Position numbers and translations under genes: made by a program | Assembly: GCA_017853455.1 (NCBI GenBank) | Contig: JAFMJM010000078.1 | Location: forward strand, 1 to 9,727 | Direction of reading: 5' to 3' | Origin: Acidimicrobiia bacterium | GTDB lineage: Bacteria > Actinomycetota > Acidimicrobiia > IMCC26256 > PALSA-555 | Length of the DNA stretch: 9,727 nt | Shown: piece after piece, positions 1 to 8,427 of the stretch | Layout: every line of letters begins with the position of its first letter | Numbering within the stretch: position 1 is the stretch's first letter | Notes under the pieces: model-generated | The model's input: the letters and a program-made list of their open reading frames with translations, nothing else | The model's database searches: none | What the model was told of the DNA's origin: nothing

Positions 1-101
1 ACGCCCCGGCGCTGCCGGGGCACCGTCAGGCCAAGAACTTCTTCGAGGCCCACGGGTTCACGGCGCGGGTGCTGACCATGCACCGCACCCTCGGCGGCTG
101 A
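1..101 (+). CDS. GNAT-like N-acetyltransferase, C-terminal fragment
   Basis: This is the 3' end of a gene that begins left of the window. Reading codons from base 3 gives 32 residues before TGA at 99-101. The tail holds LPGHRQAKNFFEAHGFTAR followed by VLTMHRTL. This resembles the last strands of GNAT acetyltransferases, where a 'K(N)FFE..GF.AR...' segment closes the acetyl-CoA domain. The acetyl-CoA-binding core is outside the window, so substrate and family membership cannot be confirmed. It lies 11 bp upstream of the Nudix gene on the same strand, so the two probably share a transcript. Confidence is high that this is coding and moderate for the family. Confidence 0.6.
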   Translation, partial: APALPGHRQAKNFFEAHGFTARVLTMHRTLGG

Positions 102-112
102 CTTTTATCAAA

Positions 113-574
113 ATGAGCCCGAACGGTGGCCCCGGTCCGGAGACCCCGACGGCCCCGGCCCGCCCGGAGCTGGCCGTCGGCGCCGTGGCGGTCCGGGACG
201 GCCACCTGCTGATGATCCGCCGGGGCCACGAGCCCGGCGCCGGGCTCTGGTCGGTGCCGGGTGGCCGGGTCGAGGCCGGCGAGACGCTCCACGAGGCCGT
301 CGTGCGGGAGGTCGCCGAGGAGACCGGCCTGGCGGTCGAGGTCGGCCGGTACCTGGGGCACGTCGAGCGGATCGGCGGAGCGTCCGGCGGCCCGGTGCCG
401 CCGTACCACTTCGTGATCCTGGACTTCGCCGTGGACGTCGTCGGCGCCGCCGAGCCGGTCGCCGGCGACGACGCCGACGACGCCGTCTGGGTGCCGCTGA
501 CGGGCCTGGCCGACGTGGCGGTGGTGCCCGGCCTGGTGGCGTTCCTGACCGACGTCGGCGTGCTGCCGGACTGA
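113..574 (+). CDS. Nudix hydrolase
   Basis: This is a 153-residue Nudix (MutT-type) protein that should hydrolyse a nucleoside diphosphate linked to another moiety, using divalent metal. The full Nudix box GX5EX7REUXEEXGU is present at about residues 51-73: G51, E57, R65-E66, E69-E70 and G72, with the usual W46-S-V-P-G-G lead-in. All metal-binding glutamates are intact. The fold begins near residue 20 (ELAVGAVAVRDG), after a Pro/Gly-rich leader. ATG 113 is the first usable start and keeps the whole fold. It has no Shine-Dalgarno sequence and instead follows an AT-rich run (about 101-112) just after the upstream stop. A GTG at 185 would cut into the first strand. The substrate (NTP, ADP-ribose, NADH or other) cannot be read from the sequence. 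It is convergent with gcvP. Confidence 0.92.
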   Translation: MSPNGGPGPETPTAPARPELAVGAVAVRDGHLLMIRRGHEPGAGLWSVPGGRVEAGETLHEAVVREVAEETGLAVEVGRYLGHVERIGGASGGPVPPYHFVILDFAVDVVGAAEPVAGDDADDAVWVPLTGLADVAVVPGLVAFLTDVGVLPD

Positions 575-685
575 GCCGGGTGCCCGGGAGGATCCGGCCC
601 GGTTCCGGCCTCCTTGCAGTTTGCCGATAATCCTCGTTATGTCACATGCGCCAGGGGACGCCGATTCCGGGTCCCGGCCGGCCGC

Positions 686-3544
<2,859 letters not shown>

Positions 3545-3557
3545 GGTGACTCCTCGG

Positions 3558-3593
3558 GTCCGGGGCGCGGGCGCGCCCGGTGCGGTCCCGGAC
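3558..3593 (-). promoter_or_regulatory. hairpin in the leader just before the gcvP RBS (candidate expression platform)
   Basis: Between the second glycine aptamer and the gcvP Shine-Dalgarno, bases 3558-3564 and 3587-3593 form a perfect 7-bp inverted repeat. Inside it sits a GGGCGCGCCC palindrome (3569-3578). The outer stem ends 3 nt before the GAGGAG of the ribosome site (3555-3550). No U-run follows, so it does not look like a classical intrinsic terminator. It may be the structure that changes when glycine binds. This role is inferred from position only. Confidence 0.4.
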
Positions 3594-3607
3594 GCTTGCC
3601 GGGAACT

Positions 3608-3836
3608 CCCCCTCTGTCCGCGTGACCTGAGAGATTCACCCGGGCGCACCCGGGCTTTCCCCGTCGGTGAGACGGACCGTCGGTCCGCCTGCTCTCCAGA
3701 GTCGCCTGTTCCGAGCGGTTCGTGCGCCTGAGAGATTCCGGGGAGTGGTTGCTCCTTCGGCGCCACCCCCTCCCCCGTCCCCGGGCCCCGTCACCGGGGT
3801 GGGGCCGGGCGGTGCGAGGCGGTGGCTCTCCCGCTC
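3608..3836 (-). ncRNA. tandem (two-aptamer) glycine riboswitch upstream of gcvP
   Basis: Read on the minus strand, two glycine aptamers lie in series in the gcvP leader. Both carry the invariant 12-mer GAATCTCTCAGG, at 3738-3727 and 3637-3626. Aptamer 1 opens with GGGAGAGCC and contains GCCGAAGGAGCAA. Its P1 pairs GAGCGG (3836-3831) with CCGCTC (3718-3713), and its P2 pairs 3826-3821 with 3767-3762. A short linker follows. Aptamer 2 opens with CTCTGGAGAGC and closes with GGACAGAGG, so P1 pairs CTCTG (3701-3697) with CAGAG (3616-3612). It has a 9-bp P2 (3690-3682 with 3678-3670) and a CCCGGG stem at 3654-3639. Its core reads CGACGGGGAAAGC, a variant of the aptamer 1 core. The class binds glycine and usually switches on glycine cleavage genes. 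It ends about 65 nt before the gcvP start. Confidence 0.95.
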
Positions 3837-3880
3837 GACGTCGTCGGCTATGTCGCGCGCGAGCGTAACCCGGCGCAGGG

Positions 3881-3900
3881 GCCCCGGTGCGCACCGGAGC
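3881..3900 (-). terminator. stable hairpin downstream of gcvT, possible terminator without U-tract
   Basis: These 20 bases form an 8-bp stem with one G-U wobble and a GCGC loop on the minus strand, starting 27 nt after the gcvT stop. It lies between gcvT and the riboswitch, where a transcription end would separate the two units. No T-run follows, as is common for actinobacterial hairpin terminators, so function is uncertain. Confidence 0.4.
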
Positions 3901-3927
3901 GGCAACGACCGGGTCGGGTCGGCCGAC

Positions 3928-5019
3928 TCAGCGGGGCCAGAACGGCAGGCGGACCACCGTGGCGTCGACCGACCGGCCGCGCACGTCGATGGTGACCGCC
4001 GCCCCCTCCCCCACCGTCGGGGGGACGAAGGCCAGTGCGATGCCCCGCTCGAGCATCGGCGAGAAGTTGCCGCTCGTGACCTCACCCACGACCGCGCCGT
4101 CGACCAGGACCGGGCACTCCGCCCGCGGGACCTGGCGACCCTCGGTCTCGAGCCCCACCAGGTGGCGGGCGACCCCCCGGTCGCGTTCGGCGGCCAGCGC
4201 AGCGCTGCCCCGGAAGTCGCCCTTGTCGAACCGGACGACCCAGGCCAGACCGGCCTGGAGCGGGGTGATCCCCGGACCGAGCTCGTGGCCGTGGAGCGGG
4301 AGCCCGGCCTCGAGCCGGAGGGTGTCGCGACAGCCCAGCCCCGCCGGCGTCACGCCGGCGGCGACCAGCTCGTCGAAGACCGCACCGGCCACCGCGACCG
4401 GCACGTGCAGCTCGACGCCGTCCTCGCCGGTGTAGCCGGTGCCGGCGGCGAAGCCGGGAGCGCCGTGGTACTCGACCGCCACGACGCCGAAGCGCGCGAC
4501 CGCGGCCGCGTCGGCGTGGACGGCGGCCAGCCGGGCCCGGGCCTCGGGGCCCTGCACGGCCAGGACCGCGCGGGTCGCGGTGACGTCGGTGACCTCGACC
4601 GCGCCGTCGGCGTGACCCGCCACGGCGTCGGCGAGCGCGCCGACGATCGGATCGGTGTTCGAGGCGTTGGGCATCACGACGAAGTCGTCGTCACCCACCC
4701 ACCACACGATGATGTCGTCGACCACGTGGGCGTCGTCGACGTCGAGGAGGTGCGTGTACTGGGCCCGGCCCGGCGCGACGCGCGTCAGGTCGTTGGTGAA
4801 CGCCCACTGCAGCGCGGCGAGCGCACCCGGACCGACCACCCGGACCGAGCCGAGGTGCGACACGTCGAACAGTGCGGCATCCGTGCGGCAGGCCCGGTGC
4901 TCGTCGAGCACGCTCGAGTACTGGATCGGCATGTCCCAGCCGCCGAACTCCACCATGCGCGCGCCGAGGGCGCGGTGGCGGTCGTCGAGCGGGCTGACGC
5001 GGAGGGAGGTGATGGTCAG
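3928..5019 (-). CDS. gcvT: glycine cleavage system T-protein (aminomethyltransferase)
   Basis: The T-protein takes the aminomethyl group from GcvH and, with tetrahydrofolate, releases ammonia and forms 5,10-methylene-THF. Visible motifs are MVEFGGWDMPIQY, the folate-site DDIIVWW, and TGYTGEDGVELHV. The first ATG (4956) gives 342 residues and cuts off conserved sequence: in-frame codons upstream read RVSPLDDRHRALGAR, the usual 'PL.D.H..LGA' N-terminus of T-proteins. No ATG, GTG or TTG exists in that frame between 4956 and well inside the merR gene. The coordinates here use CTG 5019, which overlaps the merR stop as CTGA and gives 363 residues (E. coli has 364). It also places the DD pair at 101-102, like the known Asp101. 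An ATC at 5013 is an alternative. Family is certain; the exact start is not. It is probably translated by coupling to merR. Confidence 0.93.
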   Translation of the reverse strand: MTITSLRVSPLDDRHRALGARMVEFGGWDMPIQYSSVLDEHRACRTDAALFDVSHLGSVRVVGPGALAALQWAFTNDLTRVAPGRAQYTHLLDVDDAHVVDDIIVWWVGDDDFVVMPNASNTDPIVGALADAVAGHADGAVEVTDVTATRAVLAVQGPEARARLAAVHADAAAVARFGVVAVEYHGAPGFAAGTGYTGEDGVELHVPVAVAGAVFDELVAAGVTPAGLGCRDTLRLEAGLPLHGHELGPGITPLQAGLAWVVRFDKGDFRGSAALAAERDRGVARHLVGLETEGRQVPRAECPVLVDGAVVGEVTSGNFSPMLERGIALAFVPPTVGEGAAVTIDVRGRSVDATVVRLPFWPR

Positions 5020-5552
5020 CCCCCGACCGCGGGCGTGGCCGTCGCCGCCGGGCGGCCGCCGTCGACGAGGCTGGTCGGGTGGGCCGCCCGCGAGGCGGCG
5101 AGCTCCGCCGCCGTGCCGGGCAGGTCGACGATGGCGGCGTCGAGCTCGCCCACGACCGAGCCGAGCGGCACGATGTTGAGCACGCCCTGTCCGCGCCGGA
5201 CGAGGTCGACGAGCGTCTCGCCGTCGCGGGCCAGCACCGAGTTGGTGCCGTCGAGGACGAGGCTGGCGGTGTCCCAGTCCTCGCCGAGGTCGTCACGCAG
5301 GTAGTCGATGGCCTTGCGCGCCGACTGGAGCTTGACCCCGGCGTCGAGGAGGCTCTTGACCACCTTGAGCCGGACCAGGTCGCGGTACGAGTAGCGGCGC
5401 TGGGTGCCGCTGCCCTTGGCGTCGGCGAGCGACGGCCGGACCAGGTCGGTGCGGGCCCAGTAGTCGAGCTGGCGGTACGTGATGCCCACGATGGCGCACA
5501 CCTGGGCGCCGCTGTACCCGGCGTCGGGTGCCGTCCCGGTCGGACCGGCCAT
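5016..5552 (-). CDS. MerR-family transcriptional regulator (Rv1830-type)
   Basis: This is a 178-residue DNA-binding regulator. The MerR winged helix-turn-helix spans about residues 13-85: YSGAQVCAIVGITYRQLDYW, then RTDLVRPS, then GSGTQRRYSYRDLVRLKVVKSLLDAG. The C-terminal part (about 90-150) is conserved-looking but has no metal-binding cysteines, so it is not a classical metal sensor. The tail is Ala/Pro-rich. Sequence and position match the mycobacterial Rv1830 type that sits between the bifunctional nuclease and gcvP. ATG 5552 is well supported by GGAGG 6 nt upstream. The TGA stop (5018-5016) overlaps the proposed CTG start of gcvT, so the two are very likely co-translated. Its target genes cannot be read here; control of the adjacent gcv genes is a guess from context. 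Confidence 0.93.
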   Translation of the reverse strand: MAGPTGTAPDAGYSGAQVCAIVGITYRQLDYWARTDLVRPSLADAKGSGTQRRYSYRDLVRLKVVKSLLDAGVKLQSARKAIDYLRDDLGEDWDTASLVLDGTNSVLARDGETLVDLVRRGQGVLNIVPLGSVVGELDAAIVDLPGTAAELAASRAAHPTSLVDGGRPAATATPAVGG

Positions 5553-5690
5553 GGTCGCCTCCTCGCCCCGCCCGGCCCCCGGGAGGGAATCACACGGTCG
5601 TAGTTACGGGGATGAGACGATACCGGTCGGTGCGCGCGGCGCCCACCACCCCGCCCGTGACCCCGCCGGGGGCGCCCACCCAGCCGGGGA

Positions 5691-5714
5691 TCAGGCGTCG
5701 GATCAGGCGTCGGA
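5691..5714. repeat. 12-bp tandem duplication across the stop codon of the K+ channel gene
   Basis: The unit TCAGGCGTCGGA occurs twice without gap (5691-5702 and 5703-5714), and a few bases of the unit continue on both sides. On the minus strand each copy reads TCC GAC GCC TGA, so the channel gene ends ...SDA-stop and is followed in frame by a second SDA-stop. It looks like a recent slippage duplication. No function is implied. Confidence 0.9.
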
Positions 5715-6743
5715 TCCGGCCTGGACCCGCTCCCCCAGACGCGCCAACTGGGCCTCGGTGCCGATGGCGATGACCGTCGCCCCGCCCTCGAGCATCTCGT
5801 CGGGGCCGGGGTTCGACCGGAACCGCCCGAGCGGGCAGCGCAGGGCCAGCACCAGCGCCCCGGTCTCCCGGCGCAGGTCGAGGTCGCCCAGCCGCCGGTT
5901 CGCGACGTCGGCCTCCACCGGCACGTAGAACTCCTCCAGCCGGAAGGCGTCGGGGTCGCCGTTGGCCGCCGGCCCGACCAGGTCGACGAAGTCGGCGACG
6001 GCCGGCGACAGCGAGAAGGTGGCCAGCTGCACCGCACCCATCCGCAGCGGGTTGACGACGTGGTCGGCGCCCGCCCGGTGCAGCTTCGACTCGCTGCTCT
6101 CGGCGTTGGCGCGGGCCACGATGCGCAGGAGCGGATTGAGCTCGCGCGCCGAGAGCACGGTCGAGATGGCGTCGGCGTCGGAGTGGATGCTCACGATGAG
6201 GGTCGAGGCGTGCTCGACGCCCGCCCGCCGGAGCGCCTCGTCCTCGGTGGAGTCACCACTGACGCAGAAGATGCGGTCCTCCTGCGCGGCCAGCAATGCC
6301 GTGTGGTCGCGGTCGATCACCACCACCGTGGTGCGCTCCGCGAGCTGACCGGTGATCTCCCGTCCGACCCGGCCGTAGCCGCACAGCACGGTGTGCCCCT
6401 CGAGCCTGGCGATCTGGTGCTCCACGCGACGCCTCCCCAGCAGTCCCAACTTGTTCTCGACGAACGACTCCACCGCCGTGACCGCGACGTAGAGGGCCAC
6501 CCCCACGCCGAGCATCAGCAGGACGACCGTGAAGATCCGGCCCCGGGCGCCGAGTGGCTCCACCTCACCGAACCCGACGGTCAGGATGGTCGTGACCGTC
6601 TGGTAGAAGCCGTTGACGAACGAGAACCCCTCGACGAGGGCGTACCACGCCGTGCCGATCAGGACGACCACCGCGAAGAGCGCCAGACCGACCAGCGGTC
6701 GGCGCCGGACGTCGTCGCCCGGTCGGATCGTCCCCTTGGCCAC
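5703..6743 (-). CDS. two-TM potassium channel with RCK (TrkA-N/TrkA-C) domains
   Basis: This is a 346-residue MthK-like K+ channel subunit, expected to act as a tetramer in the cytoplasmic membrane. TM1 lies at about 17-37. The pore helix and filter follow at about 48-60, with filter TVGFGE (55-60) in place of the commoner TVGYGD. TM2 lies at about 70-92. A cytoplasmic RCK-N Rossmann domain starts at about 117 with GYGRVG (122-127) and the acidic strand end VVIDRD (141-146). A C-terminal TrkA-C-like domain lies at about 270-335. This architecture gates on bound ligand such as a nucleotide or Ca2+, but which one is not readable. The start is GTG 6743, only 11 nt after the nuclease gene's stop, so they share a transcript. 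This gene interrupts the Rv1829-Rv1830-like neighbourhood. The C-terminal codons and stop are tandemly duplicated. Confidence 0.95.
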   Translation of the reverse strand: MAKGTIRPGDDVRRRPLVGLALFAVVVLIGTAWYALVEGFSFVNGFYQTVTTILTVGFGEVEPLGARGRIFTVVLLMLGVGVALYVAVTAVESFVENKLGLLGRRRVEHQIARLEGHTVLCGYGRVGREITGQLAERTTVVVIDRDHTALLAAQEDRIFCVSGDSTEDEALRRAGVEHASTLIVSIHSDADAISTVLSARELNPLLRIVARANAESSESKLHRAGADHVVNPLRMGAVQLATFSLSPAVADFVDLVGPAANGDPDAFRLEEFYVPVEADVANRRLGDLDLRRETGALVLALRCPLGRFRSNPGPDEMLEGGATVIAIGTEAQLARLGERVQAGSDA

Positions 6744-6754
6744 CGATCCCCCGG

Positions 6755-7267
6755 TCAGTCCAGGAAGTCTTCGGGCCGGACCTGCTCGATGAACTCGTGG
6801 AACTCCTCGAGGTCGGGTGCGTCGGCACCCGGCCCCGAGAGCACCTCGGGTGCGTCGTCGACGTCGTAGTGGACCCCCGCCTCGGCCAGGACGTCCTCCG
6901 AGGCGAGGATCGGCACCGGGTGCACCTGGCGCACCGCCAGGGCGAAGGCGTCGGACGGACGGGCCGAGAGGCGGGTCACGCCGGCGGCGTGCCGCAGGGT
7001 GATCTCGGCGAAGAACGTGCCGTCGTCGAGGTCGGTGATCTCGACCTGCTCGAGGCGGGCGCCGAGCTCGTCCATCACCGTGGTGAACAGGTCGTGGGTC
7101 ATCGGCCGCGGGGTCTCGACCCCCTGCAGTGCGTACGCGATCGCCGTGGCCTCGGGCGCGCCGATGAAGATCGGCAGGTACCGGGTGCCGTCCTCTTCAC
7201 GCAGCAGCACGATCGGCTGGTTGGTCGGAACCTCGACCCGGACGCCGAGGAGTGACATCGGGATCAC
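6755..7267 (-). CDS. bifunctional nuclease (BFN / DUF151) domain protein
   Basis: This 170-residue protein belongs to the BFN (DUF151) family, in which plant members show RNase and DNase activity. The bacterial role is unsettled. Visible signatures are LPIFIGAPEATAIAYALQG (31-49), PRPMTHDL (53-60) and LSARPSDAFALAVR (100-113). An acidic C-terminal tail (about 136-170) follows the domain. Start GTG 7267 has GGAGG 7 nt upstream. ATG 7258 is possible and would remove three residues, but it is too far from that ribosome site. It corresponds by sequence and order to mycobacterial Rv1829, between the FtsR-type regulator and the second MerR. It is separated by 73 nt from the upstream ftsR-type gene and by 11 nt from the downstream K+ channel gene. 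Confidence 0.94.
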   Translation of the reverse strand: MIPMSLLGVRVEVPTNQPIVLLREEDGTRYLPIFIGAPEATAIAYALQGVETPRPMTHDLFTTVMDELGARLEQVEITDLDDGTFFAEITLRHAAGVTRLSARPSDAFALAVRQVHPVPILASEDVLAEAGVHYDVDDAPEVLSGPGADAPDLEEFHEFIEQVRPEDFLD

Positions 7268-7340
7268 GCGGTCGCCTCCGTCTCGGCGGCGAGGGTACCA
7301 CCGGCCCCGAGCGGGCCCCCGGGTCGAAGGGCCCGGCGGG

Positions 7341-8351
7341 TCAGTCGCCGACGAGGTCGTCGACGACCCGGCGCAGCAGGGCGCCGCGCAGGGCCCGGGC
7401 CTCCCCCACCAGCTCGTTGAGGGTCGCCTCCACCTTGCCGCGCGACACCGGGTTCTTCTGCCGGAGGAACGGGGCGAGCACCTGCTGGAAGAGCGCGCCC
7501 TCCCGCTCGGTGAAGTGGACGTACATCTTCAGGTGCCTCGGCTCGATGCCGTGGGCCTGCATGGCCACGGCGGCCCGCACGCAGACCAGGGCGTCGCGGT
7601 CGTAGAACGACTGGATGCCGTCGTCGTAGAACGCCTTGATGAGCCCGTAGCGCTCGAGCTCGTCGAGCATGGTCTCGGTCACCCCGGCGGCACCCGCGAG
7701 CGCCACCCGGTCGTAGGAGTCGGGACCGTCGCCGTCGGCGTCGGGCTCGGTGTCGACGGTGAAGGGCAGGGTCAGCTCACGCTGACGGCGACGGGCGGTC
7801 ATCGTCTGCACGGCCTCCTCGGGCGTGGGGGCGTCGTCGGGGAGGGTCGGGACCGACCCCGGCGGCGGGAGCTGCGACGGGGGCGTCGGACGAGCGGCCC
7901 GGACCGGACGGCGCGCCGCCGACGCAGGCGCGGCGTCGTCGACGACCTCGGCGGCCGGGGTCGTCGCCGGCGGGGTTTCCCCGGGACCGGAGGCTGCGGT
8001 CACCTCGACGGCCTCGGCGATCTCCACCACCTCGACCACCTCGACCGCCGCGACGGGAGGCACGTCCACGGGAGGAAGATCGTCCGGGATCTCGGGCACG
8101 CCGTCGGGCCCGAGGGCGTCGAGGTGGTCCTTGAGCTCCTGGAGGGGCCGGTCGTGGTCACGCTGCTGGATCAGGATCCACCGCAGCCGGACGACGTCCT
8201 CGGCGAAGAACTTGCGGTAGCCCGACGGCGTGCGCTCCGGGTCGATCAGCCCCTGGCTCTCGAGGAACCGGATCTTCGTGACCGTGAGGTCGGGGAACTC
8301 GGCCTGGAGCGACTCGAGGACGTCGCCGATCGGCAGGTGCGGTGTCGTCAC
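7341..8351 (-). CDS. ftsR: FtsR-type MerR-family regulator with long Pro/Ala/Val-Glu linker
   Basis: This 336-residue protein is the counterpart of mycobacterial Rv1828 and Corynebacterium FtsR, which regulates the division gene ftsZ. The N-terminal MerR winged HTH lies at about 6-80 and includes LTVTKIRFLESQGLI and SGYRKFFAEDVVRLRWIL. A low-complexity linker of about 110 residues (85-195) follows. It contains a Val/Glu run (102-117) and Pro/Ala-rich parts. A second conserved domain (about 210-330) holds AGVTETMLDELERYGLI and IEPRHLKMYVHFTERE, itself like a second MerR-type HTH and effector region. It is longer than the roughly 250 residues usual for this group because of the linker. Start GTG 8351 has GAGAGGG 7 nt upstream. 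It follows garA by 76 nt, as in mycobacteria. Targets, including any ftsZ link in this organism, are inferred from the family. Confidence 0.88.
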   Translation of the reverse strand: MTTPHLPIGDVLESLQAEFPDLTVTKIRFLESQGLIDPERTPSGYRKFFAEDVVRLRWILIQQRDHDRPLQELKDHLDALGPDGVPEIPDDLPPVDVPPVAAVEVVEVVEIAEAVEVTAASGPGETPPATTPAAEVVDDAAPASAARRPVRAARPTPPSQLPPPGSVPTLPDDAPTPEEAVQTMTARRRQRELTLPFTVDTEPDADGDGPDSYDRVALAGAAGVTETMLDELERYGLIKAFYDDGIQSFYDRDALVCVRAAVAMQAHGIEPRHLKMYVHFTEREGALFQQVLAPFLRQKNPVSRGKVEATLNELVGEARALRGALLRRVVDDLVGD

Positions 8352-8370
8352 GGCAGCGCCCTCTCGTGAA

Positions 8371-8413
8371 CGGGGCGCCCGACGCCCCGACGGAACGGTC
8401 GGGCCGGCCGACC
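8371..8413. other. two adjacent GC hairpins in the garA-ftsR gap
   Basis: A perfect 7-bp inverted repeat with 5-nt loop (8371-8377 / 8383-8389) and a second 6-bp one with 5-nt loop (8397-8402 / 8408-8413) fill most of the 76-nt gap between garA and the ftsR-type gene. The first lies just upstream of the ftsR ribosome site. They could attenuate readthrough or protect mRNA ends, or be chance in GC-rich DNA. Confidence 0.3.
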
Positions 8414-8427
8414 CGACGTCACCACGC

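Noticed and set aside
575..685. Bidirectional intrinsic terminator between the Nudix gene and gcvP
   Set aside because: Only 4-5 bp GC inverted repeats with very short loops are present, with no T-run on either strand. These are expected by chance at this GC content.
3545..3766. N-terminal extension of gcvP to an ATG at 3766
   Set aside because: The extension lies inside the glycine riboswitch. GTG 3544 has a good ribosome site and gives the normal family length.
3667..5304. 545-residue plus-strand open frame
   Set aside because: It runs antisense through the riboswitch, gcvT and merR and has shadow-type composition with no recognisable motif.
5553..5690. Promoter or MerR operator upstream of the merR-gcvT pair
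   Set aside because: TATCGT and TAACTA boxes occur on the minus strand but without a matching -35 at 16-19 nt, and I found no convincing dyad typical of a MerR site.
8005..8055. Short repeated CTCGACCACCTCGACC-like stretch as a CRISPR or regulatory repeat
   Set aside because: It is the coding sequence of the Val/Glu run in the FtsR linker, with short irregular units and no spacers.
6999..8369. 456-residue plus-strand open frame
   Set aside because: It is the antisense shadow of the nuclease and FtsR-type genes, both of which have clear family motifs on the minus strand.
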